A program made the translations under genes and the position numbers. Below, piece by piece: positions 26,455-39,500 of a stretch of DNA of 64,000 nucleotides (within the stretch, counting starts at the first letter, position 1; the number at the start of each line of letters is the position of its first letter). The stretch lies in contig JAYKAV010002541.1 in assembly GCA_035582835.1 (NCBI GenBank), forward strand, positions 63,552 through 127,551, written 5' to 3'. Under the pieces are notes generated by a model. The model ran no database searches, was not told the origin of the DNA, and worked only from the letters and a program-made list of their open reading frames with translations. Source of the DNA: Phoebastria nigripes. Its lineage: Eukaryota > Chordata > Aves > Procellariiformes > Diomedeidae.

Positions 26455-26880
26455 CTTTGTGGAGCAGACCGAAAGTCCACCTATTCCAGTATTCTCATTC
26501 TGTCTTTGCTTATGTCTGAAGTAGAAGCCTAAGGAAGAAGATAAGGAAAAAACAAGCATGCATTGGAAAGTATCCATGCATTCTGTCAGCATCCAGATTT
26601 GTGTGACTCGGGGCCTCTGAGAGAGGTGATGCTTTGTATTTAATAGCCCTCAATGGGTTTTCTTTAGGTTTTTTTGAATTCATACACACTTTTAGCACCT
26701 GCAGTGTTTTGTGGCAAGCAGTGCCACAGCTTAACCTCATGTTGCATGCCGAAAAGTCTCTTGGACTCTTTCACACTGGGTCTGCCAGTTTTACATAATG
26801 CTTTCTACGTCCTGTAGTGTAAGAGACTGAGTTGTCATTCCCTATAGCTTTGCTGCTTCTTGAGAAAGTTAAAAAGCCGT
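26455..26880 (-). mobile_element. Ancient CR1-type LINE remnant, antisense, second copy
   Basis: It begins gagcagaccgaaagtccacc and continues tattccagtattctcattctg. Further along it has 'ttgtggcaagcagtgccacagc' and a 'gaaaagtctcttgga' segment. These correspond to the antisense 'ggatcagaccaaaggtccatctagtccagtatcctgtct ... tgtggcaatgagttccacag' landmarks of the same old family as 5120-5400. It is diverged and carries no intact frame. Confidence 0.6.
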
Positions 26881-27591
26881 TGTTCTGGGTTTAAATAGAT
26901 CGTGTTAATGAATTAGGCAGTCTTAAGGAAAAGGTCACTATTACTTTTGGAGACCCAGAGGCACATTAGCAAGGGGAGAGGGCGATAAGGTTGTTGGCTG
27001 ACATGAGAAGAAGGACAGGAACAATTTGCTGCCTTTGGAGTTAAGGGCATTGCTGAGACTGGAGGTTAGAGAAATTACCTGTTATGTTATCTGAATCCAG
27101 AGCCTTTAAGCTGCACTGGAGATTTTTAAAAAAAAAAAAAAAAAAAAATTTCTAAGCCTGTCTTTGTAAATATTTGGGATCAAGGGTCAGAGGTCAGAGA
27201 TGAAGTGGTTGTTATAAGAGAAGGGTAACTCCACTGAGTGGTGGTTTTTCTCTCCTTTCAGTTGCCTGAGTAAGCTGAACCTGATACTTTGTGGCGCTTA
27301 ATTTCCTTTGCCTAATTTACTTGATGGCATATGGTGAATTGATTGAAGTGCATGGAGGAGCATGTGAAAGAGCTATGTGTTTTGGGGATTCTTACAGGCT
27401 AGGGAGGGGCATTGATTTCCATGAATGAAATGTTTTGGTAAGGTATTTCTTATGACTGTTGCTCTGGAAAGGTCCAGTTCAATCTGTTCTACAAGGTATT
27501 TGTTTCTGAAGCTAAATTTAGTTGAGTGGGGAAAGGTGATGATAGTGATTATTTCTTCTGAGCTATAACCATCCATTAGAGGCTGCAGTAT

Positions 27592-27969
27592 TTACTGATT
27601 TGCCATATAATTTGAGGTCCATGATGTTGTAAGACAGCCAGGGTATATGATTGAGGGTGGAAGAAGTTCCTCTTGTCTTGTAGTACGTTTGCATGGTGAC
27701 TTGCTCAAAGATGACATCTGTTTCACTGGAGGAGTGTCTCCAGTGGTCAAAGGCCTTCTCTTGGTTATTGAGGTAGGTATTTTGAGTGGTCTTACAGAAA
27801 ATTCAGTGCTGTGCCTGCCTATCAGGGTTTTGCAGTGTGTTTGGGATAGATGCAGGTTTTGTAGGTGCAAGTGTGATTTTAAAAATCTGTTTGGCTCTGA
27901 TAGTTGATGCTTCTGTTTCACCCTTGGAAAAGAATTTGAGTATCTAAAGACTTGGCTGGTTTTCCCCAA
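27592..27969 (-). pseudogene. Open frame with weak Ty3/gypsy-like pol resemblance
   Basis: The minus-strand frame (125 codons) contains TTGDTPPVKQ (encoded at about 27719-27750). After about a dozen residues come KRTTRQEE, then II-P and S-W-T-S. In Ty3/gypsy-type polyproteins the segment just upstream of reverse transcriptase has a comparable order ('TGDxPPxxQ ... RQE ... GVIxPSxSPWxSP'). The catalytic reverse transcriptase motifs are absent; the frame ends and the next minus frame (27373-27576) does not continue them. This may be a decayed retroelement piece or coincidence. No protease, RNase H or LTR was found nearby. Confidence 0.2.
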
Positions 27970-28621
27970 CTTGGACTGACAAAGATATTACCTTTACCTC
28001 TACGCTATACCTTACCTACATCCTTGTAGAATCAGAATTACAAGACTTGAAAAACAGTCTTTGATGCGTATCTTTTTGGGAATGGTTGACCTTAATCTCA
28101 GAGTTGTTGGATCTTTGTGAATGAATGAAAAGGACTGCAGTTTAAGGTCATATTTAAACTTGGAGGTAAACATTGTAGACCTACAGATGTATGAATGTAT
28201 GGTTTGTTGTTATGTAAAGCAAGTTTCTGAGGAATCATTTTCTGTATTTTTGTAACCAAAAGCTCTGTCAATATCTGTGGCATAGAAGAAAAGGAAGCGT
28301 TTCAGTGTTTTTGGAGGAAGGGCAAGGGAAGAGTGTAGAGGCAAACATGCCATTTCTCTCAGTGAGCTGCATGCAGGGCACTTTCTGGAAAGACAGGTCT
28401 GGTGAAAGGTGTGGTTACGAGATTTCATTTTACAATTTCTGTGCACTGTGCATTCTGTAAGGGCCACTGTTACAAGTTCATGGACCTCATGTACTGTAGG
28501 GTGTAACTGGGTGAGTCAACAGTCTGTTGGAACAAGATGTGATCACGCATGAAGATAGTTTTACTTTTGTGAGGCTTTAACATGGGAGGGTTGAAAATGA
28601 GTGTTTCTGCTGCTTGTTAAA

Positions 28622-28648
28622 TATTTTATTTTATTTTATTTTATTTAT
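28622..28648. repeat. TTTTA pentanucleotide microsatellite
   Basis: About five TTTTA units followed by an AT-rich tail. Confidence 0.85.
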
Positions 28649-30477
28649 AAATATAAATGGCCAGTTTGAAGCCGGTATGTCTCTTTATATGGATGACCTT
28701 ATAATATTCTTACACACATTTTTTGACTGCTGGTTCACATTCACAGTGTAGAAGGGTTTTTGTTTTTTGTTTTTAAGTGCTGAGTTAAGACTTCACTATA
28801 TTTGATGCATATGTATTAATACATCTGTTTTATAGACTGTCCCTTCACAACAAATGTCTTTGCTCTCAACATACATCGATAATTAAAACAATGAGGAGAT
28901 TCCTTTTGTTTCCTCACTCAGCTAAAGCTTAAACTCCAGGACATTTCACGCTGCTTATTTGACTCTGATGGCCTACAAAGAAGTTGAATTAGGCTAAAGG
29001 AGCGTGGAAATCCTACGGGGTGGGACTTGTCAAAGAGCTCAGCATTGGCCATTGTGGTACTTTGAAATTCTCAAAGGTGCTCAGCTGAACAATTCTCGTA
29101 ATCCCACTTCTGTGGCTTAGGTTGAACTTTACATTTTGGATGCTTCTCAAACGGCTGGCTTTTATATTACAGAGCTGGAATTGTGTGCTGTTAATCTCTG
29201 ACTAGGCAGGATCCAGATACTATCTTAACTGCTGAGTGTAGAAGCTGTTTGGTACTGTCCCTTGGAAGCTCAATTATCCATCTGCTGGAGGCCTTAAGAT
29301 GCCTCAAGATTCCCCAGGAACTCCTTCCTCATACATACACTACTTTCCTCCTCAAAGGATGCACAATAGTTGAAGCAAATGGGCCTATATTTTACAGATT
29401 ATTTTTATACTGGAAACAGACAGGTCTAGGCAAAATACCTTGTTCCCTTGGTTTGATTCCTGCTCTGAAGTCTTTGAAGTCTGTATGCTTGCAAGCACCC
29501 GAGCATTCTCCTCTGGATTCCTCATCTCCAGCTCATGCATCCTCTGGGTCCTGCTGGGTTCTTGCTCTTGCAGTCAACACCCTTTAGTTCCTGTTTGTTC
29601 CTCTCTGGAGCCGTGCTCTGTTGTGTTTCTATTTCTAAGCTTCTCAGCCTCTATGTTTTCAAAAGGCCGGGCAAAATGCACCCATCTTTTCATTACTTTG
29701 GGTGATTCCGCCCCCTTCCCCCCCCGTCCCCAACCCCTATTCTTTTCTCTTTGCTGATCTGCAGGTAACTGGTTTAGTAGGGATTTAAGATGCTCACTGT
29801 TGTAAAACCAAGTGTTACCTGTTTTGTTAGTAATCATTATTAATGCTTCTAGTCATATGAGGACATTCAGATACCACTTTCCCCCTTTACAAAACTTTAA
29901 AGATAACCTTAATACTATACTTACATGTTCTATGAAGTACACAGACTATTTGAAGAAAATCTAATATCCATACTTTGTAATAGTTGAAGCCCTGTAAAGA
30001 TATCTTGAATCCTGTGGATCCAGATCTACAGGTTTTCTTTATGTCTTTGTCCTGCTCATCCTTCATGATTAAACCAGGTTTTATTGATCTGTGATGTCAA
30101 TTACAAAGGTTCTGGAGCTCATTCAGCCACCAGATTGCATTTGATGTACAGAGATATATGAAGCAAGCAGAATGTCCTGTCAGTGGCTAGAGAGGGCTTT
30201 GATTTACTGACTGAAATGCTACTGCAAATAATTGAAAGAAAGAACCATTCTTCAGAAACAAATGCAGAAACTCCGCAGGCTTTAATGGTAAAGAATTTTC
30301 ATCAGAAGAAGCTGCAGTTTACAGCTAAGTTGTTTTATCTGAAAGAGCTGGTTTTTCCCTTCAGTTTTTTAACCCTTACTTTTGTGTCTGAATATAGTGC
30401 TGGCTGAGCCCAAATATCCTGTCACTATCACTAAGACAATTCAGTGATACGTGCATTTACATTTACAGTGCTGCATT

Positions 30478-30502
30478 GCTATTATGCTATTATGCTATTA
30501 TT
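30478..30502. repeat. Octanucleotide tandem repeat
   Basis: Three copies of gctattat in tandem. Confidence 0.8.
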
Positions 30503-33500
30503 AAAATTATAGGTGCTTTCTACTGCTGGAAATATTTACTACCAAGGTTAAATTGTCATTAAAGCATAAATACTATTTATTAATTTTAATCAAAACATAC
30601 TAGCAGGGTTATCACAACAGTGAGTAAAAATATGTTGATAGATGGCACAGAGGAGAATCTTCTTAGCTGTTACAGGAGGGCCAAACTCTTCAACATGCAG
30701 AGCCCTCCGTTCTTGTAAAGTACATTTTACTGGGAGCTGAAATCAGTAAATATACAATGAAGATTGAGAATAACTTGAATCATGCCCTGAGGATTTGCCT
30801 TTCTGGAATGGGCATGTTCATAGAGTCATCTTCAGGGGCAAGGTGCAGTTCAGCTCAGGTTGTCTGAAAGAAAATGCTGGGGGAAATCTCTCTAGCATGT
30901 CTGTAGCTCTGGATCAGGAAAGAGTTAATTCAGGGTACACACAAGCTGAGTGACTCAGATTCACAAAAAATTTGGGAGGGATTTCAGCTTCAAGATCTAA
31001 GCTGGACATTATTAAGTGTGGAAGCTGTTGCAACCTCATGACTTCTAGTTTGCTGTGAGAACTGGAGTGTGAAATGTTATCATCTGCTGCCATGATCTGC
31101 TTTGACTTCCTGCCTGTGTTCTGCCTTAAAATTGAAGGTTCGGTTGCTGAAATATGATCCCCAAGTATGACAGTGACAAGCACATGAATATGTAATAAGT
31201 GGTTGAAGAAACAGCTAGAGAGCAATTCCTGAAAGGATTTCCCTATGCTGATCAACATGAGCTGTTTTAATTAGCTGAGCAGCTGGATTTTAGCAGCTTC
31301 TTAACTACATCCTCGCTTGTCCAGACAGTGGGAAGTTGCAGTTGCGGCATTTGTTAAGTGATGCAGAGGTAGACATCCTCAGCATAGTGATGAGGATTGA
31401 ATTGTCACTGGACTTAATTACTGGTTCAGGATTACTTGCTTTTGGGGCTGGACCCAGGAGAGAAGTAAAGTTGTACCGGGGTGAGTCTGATTTCCTAGAT
31501 GACCAGATCTGTACTATTGAGCATGTGATTTCTTAGGTGGCTGGATTTTTATTAGCCTTCTGTATGCACAGGGCCATGACAATACCCCATGATTTAGCAG
31601 AGAATGTAAGAGTGCGTCTTCATTTTATAGAGGGACCACTGTGGTGCCAGGCTGCTGCCAGCTGCTTTTTTCTGGTGCTTGTCTGATCTCCCAGTGAGCT
31701 AATCTGGATGACCAGCACTAACAGGAAAAAAAAAAAGTGGATCAACTGATACTGAAGAGCGAGAAGAACAGCTGACCGGAGGCATAGCCAGCATTTGGTG
31801 ATTTGCTGTCAGATTAGCTGCAGAGGCACAGACTTAAGGTTTGTTTTTGTGAGTAGAGGCTGAGCTGCTTACCCCCAAGGACTGCTGCTGGCCTCCTTGC
31901 CTGTCCGCTCCCACCACTTCTCCAGTGTCACCCTGGTGCTCGTGTGGCTCTGCAGCCAGCTGGAGCAGTCGGCCTGTCTGGCTGAAAACTAATCGGGATG
32001 TTTGGGATGGGATTGTTTGTTGTTAGCAAAATCACGTGGCTGAACCAGCAGACTTGTGACCATGTCAGCACCAACACAAGAGAGCTGGTGGAAATGGTGA
32101 GCATGGGGAAGGTGGGACTGCTGGCTGCGAAGTGGACTTCTCTTACACTAATGGGGATACTGCACCTGGTGTCACGTAATCTAATTTACACGTATCAGTT
32201 GGAGGACTGGGAGTCCTCTGCAGTGGAGGCAATGAAGAGGCTGATCACTGTGGATACATTTTCAGTGTAGATTCACTTAATCCACAGGATTAATACAGTT
32301 CTGTCTACTGCATCCACATCATGAAGATGGCATTGCTGTGACTCTTCTGTCCTAACTTTGGGAGCGTTTTGGTTGAACTAATAGGTCTGTCTTTGGCCTG
32401 CTATCAGGGTGGTGATAAATCTGATCTTTTGCACCACCTTTAATTTAACTACAAAATTACTAACATCTTTCTGTGACTCAGTCTGCAGTGAAATCATTTA
32501 GGTGGCATTTTAAATATTTTGTGTTTGAAATAATGTCTTCTAATAGATTTTTAAAATGTTACACTGTAGTACACTGGCTGTTATAAAGATGGCATGATTT
32601 CTAAAGTAACTGAGAGGACTATATGATGCCTTTTATTAAACTAGTTGTTTGCCTCTCAGTAATTTCGACATCAGCTATTTAAAAATTCTTGGCTCACATT
32701 CTAAGAAGTCACAAGACATTAAAAATAGCAACATTTTAACTTTTTTTACTCTGTGTGTGTAAGACAGGGTCAATAACCATCACAATTAAAAATATGTTAA
32801 AAAGCATTTACACAGGTGTGTGAATCTAAGGACTGATACTTTTAAGACAAGCTTCGTATAACATGACGTGAAGGATAAATTTTGAGACTTTGCAGCAGAT
32901 GCTTCAGTATATTCATTTTTTAGAACAAGCGATCATTCTTTTTCATTCTACCTTTTTTTTTTTACCCACCAGGCTTTTGTATATGTCTAGAATGATGTAT
33001 GAAAGCAGTGCAATCAGTTTTCCTGTAGAATACTCATTGTTATGTCAGTTTAGATAAAGAAACCAAAGGTCCTGGTTCTGATAAAGGGAGCAGGAGGATT
33101 GCTCGATTCCTGCTGAGAATCCTGTGCAAGCCAATAGGAGACTGGTGGAAGTGGATGAAGGAGAGATGCTGAGACAGGACCATAGCTTGAGATGTCTTTT
33201 GTATCACAAGCAGTACAACCCATAGGGCAGAAGACTGTAGTTAGCCTGGGGAGACCCCCCTAAATGGCTATGGCTATGCTCACAGGCAGGAGGGAGCAGT
33301 CACAAGCCAGTACTGCCTGTGCTCTCCAGAGGCAGGTAAAGCCCAGCACTCCTCTGCCTGTTTGGCTCACCAACAGCCAGCTGGTGGGAACATGTCCATG
33401 AGGTGCCCTCGGCTGGGCTGGAGCCACTGCTGCTCCTGAAACAGCTGAAAGATGTGTGGGTGAAAAGGTAGCCCAGAACCTCCTGGCTTCTTTGCTCGGG

Positions 33501-36500
33501 TAACGTGTGACTTGAATGCTGTCCTGCTCTGGGCACACACAAATCCCTGCCTGCTCACTCGGAGATGCCTGTGTGATTTGAGCTTTATTCCACTTGAACA
33601 GCACCTCCCCTCCTCTGCTGTGTGGGGACTGTTCAGGTGAGTGATACTCGCATGGTCGCTGTGTTGGGTCAGCAGTCACCCCGCAGGAGCGGGCCTTTGA
33701 GAAATACTGTAGCTATGCTGAAGTTGTGTTTGAAGAGAGACACTGCTCAGTGCAAGTAAAAGTGTCGGAGCAGAGCCCCTAATGAGGCAGAAACCATGGT
33801 TTATACACAGAAAGTGCACTTACTCCACTAAACAGTTTACAGCTCTTTGCCCAGTCTAGTTTGTGGCAATTTTATTTCCCCAATACACAGACCTAAAATA
33901 TGCCTTTGAAGCATTTTCCTCAAGTGTTTATATTTAGAAAACCTGTCCTTGAAACCCAGAATAAAGCCTGCCAGGAAGAGTGAGTAGGTGTTTAACAACT
34001 TCACACACACAACTCCAGGTTCTTTATCTTTCAGAAATGGTGACCCATGGGACCCTTTTCATATTACTGCTGACTTAAAGTACCCAACTGCTTTCAGCAT
34101 AGCAGGTACAGCAGCTTACAGATCCCCTCTGAACCTACTGAGTGGGTTTGTTTGAGTGTGCGGAGGGCCTGACAGGTGGGTTAGTTCCCCCTTTTGAGGG
34201 GCTGGCAGGTGAAGCTCAACGAAGCTGCTGCCTTAGCTGGAAATGAAATAAAGTTTGTGCTTTAAATTAACAGTGAGCAAGGTCTAGGATATATGTGCAG
34301 ATGTCAGAGGAGTTGCTCTGGTTGTCCACTCCTGCATGCTAAATCGTGTGAGGGATGGATGAATAGTTTGCATCTTTACTTATTCCATATTAGGGATGGC
34401 TGGGGTGGTGTTGGAGCTAATGTTTATCAGAGTCTTTAATGCTCTGAAACTTCCTGCTGTCTGCACTGTTTTCTTCCAGCAATATAACTTTGGACTTTGC
34501 TTATGTACATTGCAGGGCGACACAGGAGCTGCTGTCCCCCACCCCCAGGGGCTAGTTATTGTCAGGCTGTCCCCTCAGGTGTTCTGATGTAACTGTCGGG
34601 GGAGTTGCACTGGGACCAGGATCAGAGGTCCCACGCGGATTAAACTTCTTCCCTCTTCATTTTTCCTTGACAGGTGTGTTTGTGTTGATTTTGTGTGTGC
34701 TCTGGTTCATTGCTGTGCCTTATGGACAGGAGGAGGAGGTGGGAAAGAGACAGGGACTCCATATAGTAGAGTAATTGCTGCAGCTCCTACCTCATCAAAT
34801 AAGAGAATTAAATTCGATTTGGTTATGTTAATTATTTGGATGGCTTGAGAGAAAATGTGTCATTAACTGTGGAGCAGAGGAGGATATTAGTAACCTTATC
34901 ACTTCTCTCTTTGCAAGACAGGACAAGAGACCAGAAATTGTTGCCTGTGGAACAGGGAGGGGTTAGCTCAGCATAAGGTATGGGCAAAATCACCAGCTGC
35001 CCCAAGAACAGCATCTTATTTAAATTACTGGGGTTTAGTGTATAACAAAGTTATGGAATTTGCAGTTCCTTTACAGGGCTTCATGGAAAAAAAAAAAAAA
35101 TTCTACATCCACTCCCATTTCCATGTTTTTAAAGGGCTTAAATAATTGTAAGCTAAATGTGAATCAAACTCTCCTGGGGGTAGGAAATGTAGTGCTTTGC
35201 CAAAAGGTTGTTGATGGGTGACCTGTTAATGGAAAGTGGAAAAGAAAAACTATCTGCTAACAGCTTGTTTTGCCTGTGAGGTCATAAATTTTCTAACAGA
35301 ACCATGTTATCCTGGGTTCTAAATTACATGGATAGTTGCATACTTGAACTGCCTTGCTCTTGATATATCCATACTTCAACTTCACTAGGTTGGTTTCGTG
35401 AAAGTTTTGCTTCTTTGTTCTTTGCATTTTGATTTTAAAATTGTTTTCTATACCCTTTTGGTCCTCATGTTGCATGGAAAACTTGAACTTTGGCCTACAT
35501 GATGACTCCTATGATTTCTAGCCAAAAATACCTGCTTGTATCTGAAAGTGCTCATCAGATTCTGAGGCAAATTGCAATGGGTCAAAGGGCTCTTGCCTGC
35601 GGAAGAAAGAACTTAACTTGTTCCTTTTGGTTCTTACTGATACTTGAATACGCATACTTTATAGATTTCCTAATTTCCTGCTAAAAAGCTTAAGTAAATC
35701 TTGAATTCTGAGTATAGAAAGTTTTTGCGACTCCAGAAGATTTCAGATTTATGTTACCAGACTTCAGTCTCCTTCCTGTCTGATACTAAATATGATTAAA
35801 ATAAAACCCCGAAGATTGTAGTTATTCATGGCAATGAAAGCAGAAGAATAAAGCTTCAAAAATTAACATCCAAAAGAAAGAGACTTGAGTTACAAGGAAT
35901 TAAAAAAGGAGTCTGGGGTACATCTGGGAGGAACATACAACTACAAGTGTTTCTTAAAGATGACGCTGTATTATGATGGGACATTTTGAAGGAAAATTAG
36001 AATCCTTCTCTGCTGAGAATGCACAGTGAAATACAACTAATAGAAATGTTTTCTAATGCAGCTTTGCTAGCTGTGTGGATAGGGGCCAAGCCCCATTTGA
36101 ACTGTTTCTGAAACCAGACAAATAGGCATTGTTTATCCTAGACTAGCCAAACTATTTCAGAAAACAGTTCAGTCAGAGCAACATTCATTTCTAGTCTTAA
36201 TTAGTTTTCACAATGACTGTAGAGGGAGGACATTTTTCATCCACGTCCTTTTTGACTGTCTCTTTCTTCTCTCCTCCAAATCTCCCTATTCTTCATCCCA
36301 CTGGAGTAATTGCAGCCATCAGCAATTGCAGTGGAAGTGCATGTGGAGCTAAGCTGAGCCCTGACAGAGTTGGTGTGCTGCACACCTGCTGCAGGCAGAG
36401 TGAAAGCAGTGTTAAAATGCTAATGCCTTCCCTGTACTAACATTCCTGCTGTTATACCGCTGATGAAGGCTGTGGTGGAAGGTTTCCGGAAAAGACTTGA

Positions 36501-39500
36501 TTAGTATACCTTTCTGTTGTAGTTAAGATATTGTATTAATTTGAACCAGATATAGTCTGTTTATTTTCAGCCTTTAAAAAGACTACACAGCACTTCCAGA
36601 GGCTTCTCACCAACGAGTATTCTTTACCTGTTGTGTTTTTAAAAAGAAAAAAGAGCAAAAAAAGTCCTTTTCTGAAGTAGTTGTGTGGGTTGTTTTTTTT
36701 TTTTTATTCTGCTCTGTAGCTCTGCACAAGTGGCAGGTTACTAATACCATGTTCTTCATGTTAGCAACACTTTCTGAAAATGATAATCCCGAGTTAGTTT
36801 TGATTTTTACCTGCAAAAATAGTAAGGACTACCATATCTGTTAAATAAGACCTTCAGAAGAGAGGCATCAGAAACCTTAGTCTTACCAAGAAAACAGATG
36901 AGTTGGCAAAAGGAAACATTTTTCTGTCCTTGTGTATCAACAAATTTTTGCTCATGTTGTCTTCCTGTCTAACCACACCCACCAAGTTATTACTGAAAAA
37001 TGCAATCTCAACTGAAAGGGATGATAAGTTGTTAAGTAATTGTTAAAAATATTTAGCAAAGGGGTTGTAGGTTTTTACTCGGCTGTGTAAGTTTTATTTA
37101 TTTAAAAGAATGTTAAGTCATTAAATGCGTATCATCTGAGAATATGCACACCCACATGGGCTCTTCTCCAAGTTTTCCCATCAAATGAGACAGAATGTGA
37201 ACTTCAACACAGAATAGAGAGAAAAAATGGTTTTAATAATTGGCTTTGCAGAGTCTTGCAGCTAAGCTGTAACCTGGTTTTCATTAGAAGGGGTTGGGTA
37301 TGGTTGTATACTCCAGGAGTTTTGGACAAGTTTCTGTAAGATAACAACCTAGGAGAAAAATGCACTTGGCAAACCCTTTACAATATATGGGGAAATTCTG
37401 CATGATGTTACTTAGTTGTTTTCTCTTTGAGACATTAACCACATTGTAATAATTTTTTTCCTTCATTAAGCCAAGGACCCTTGTCATCCATAAGAGCAGC
37501 AATCAAGAGATGTAAGTCTACTTTTCCTATTTTTTGAGAACCATAATATTGTAAAATTGTTACATCTTCATTTTTAGTAACCGGTTAACTTTATATGTGA
37601 AAACAAAGTAGCTAGCAGGCTTTTGCGGGGTCTATAATTTCTTTCTCACTCTTTTTCTTTTCTGCTTCACTTTAGACCATCTTTTTGCTTTGCTTATGGG
37701 CTGTTCCTTCTTGCCAGTTACTAACATTTTCTTGTTTGTGCACTAATGTGATCCATCTCTGAAGAACTGGGGTTACCCATGCCCAATTTTTAGTTCACTT
37801 GGCAAAACAGAAGATTGTTCTAATCTGCAGCAACTGCTCATTGACTATACTGGGGACAGGATTAGACTCATGCACCAGGCTCACTTTGGAAAACAAAAAA
37901 TTGTTTATAAATCTTGAATGAAAGTCCAAACTCTTCTTCCCTGATTTCATTGTTTAACTCCTCTTTCACTTTCCCTGCTCATGATATTTCCAGACAGAGA
38001 ATTTCTTATCTGCATCTTCCAAAGCATTTTATGCTGTTTCTTTCTTCTGCTTTTCATTTTTATTTCCTTTCTCTCTGTGATTTCAATTCCATATTAATGA
38101 AACAACCCTCAGGATTCTGCTATGGGGAAAAATAAATTCGTGTATGTACCTCTGGTTTGTTTCTTCTGGACCTATTAGTCAGGGGCTTATTATGTATATG
38201 GATTAGGTTGGAGGTAGTCAAAGGGGATCATGAAAGCTTTACTCAGAGCAAGTCTACATGATGCTGTAGTTAAAATGCAGCACTTTATCTGTGCTGTTGC
38301 TGCCACAGATAGGAAACTGGAAAACAGAGAGCACCAGATCACAGAGGGCCTTTTGTGGTGGAGTCAGAAATTGATTCAGACTGCCTAAGCCCCAGTACCT
38401 TGTCTAACTGAGAAACCATCTAAAAGATCATTAAGCAATTGATATCTATGTTTTTGAAAATATAGTAGCAAGTGATACTTTGTTTTGAGGCACAATCAAA
38501 TAAAAAAATCTAGTCAAGAAGCCCTGGCACATATAGCATTGTACTCAATAATATTAATATGTAAATAACTATGATGAAATATAAGTAACATGTGAATTAT
38601 TCAGATGATAAGCTAGAAGAAAATTTCCATGCACATATCAAGGCATTGTATACGAAACCATAGTTCTTTGTATGCCAGTAACCATACCTGTGGATGGACC
38701 TAAATTAAAAATGGACCTTGAATAATTCCTAACTCCCCTTGCCATTAATCTGGAAAAAGTATGGTATTCTCTGGAAAAGTGTATTTCCCTAACAGAGTTA
38801 GAAATCTATCTTTATTTCTTAATCACAGCTTCTGTGGGCTGTTTATCTCTAGTTTTCAAGAAATGTGATAGGCATGTGCAGGATTTCAACTTTCCAGCCT
38901 GTGGACGCTTTATATGACTTTGTATCGGTAAGTCTCTCCCTGTCTTGTGGCCAAAGAGGAAAAGGGTTTATTTTCCTTTCAGCCACCCTGACTACAACTC
39001 TGGATAGAAAGACGGTGTCATTTTGTTTCAATTGTTTGACAGCTCAGTAGAATTCAGAAAAGTGAGCCCAATGTGCTTGAAGAAAGCAAGCATTTGAACA
39101 TGAGATGTGCTTGGGAGTAATTTTTTAATCTCAACTTTTCAAAAGTTACCCCTGGATTTTTAATGATGGTCTCAGGCCAGGACACACCACTAAATCCAGC
39201 TCCCACTGAAATCAGTGAAACTATTTCCATTGACGCCAGCACAGCGACATGCACAAGAATGCCAAAGAAAGTAAAAAGAGGCAAGCCAAGTGCTGCAGAA
39301 GCGAGACAAAGGGGGATGGTGTTTTCACTCGCTTCTCCACTCTTCCAGAATAGGGTGGCATTAAGGAGCGGGGCTACAGAAACAAGTCTGCTGCCCTAAA
39401 ATGTTGGAAGAACCTGCAAGTTTGTTCCATTCTCATTCTGTCCTAAGCAAATATGTGCCTGAATGAAGGATGTGTAACAGCTTGTATGCACTCTGAGGCT

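Noticed and set aside
29249..29760. Overlapping plus-strand frames of 112 and 105 codons
   Set aside because: Two frames are open across the same C/T-rich stretch, which indicates base composition rather than coding.
33260..33679. 139-codon minus-strand open frame
   Set aside because: It lies in a GC-richer intronic stretch that also gives overlapping open frames in other minus frames. It has no recognisable domain, no splice context and low-complexity composition.
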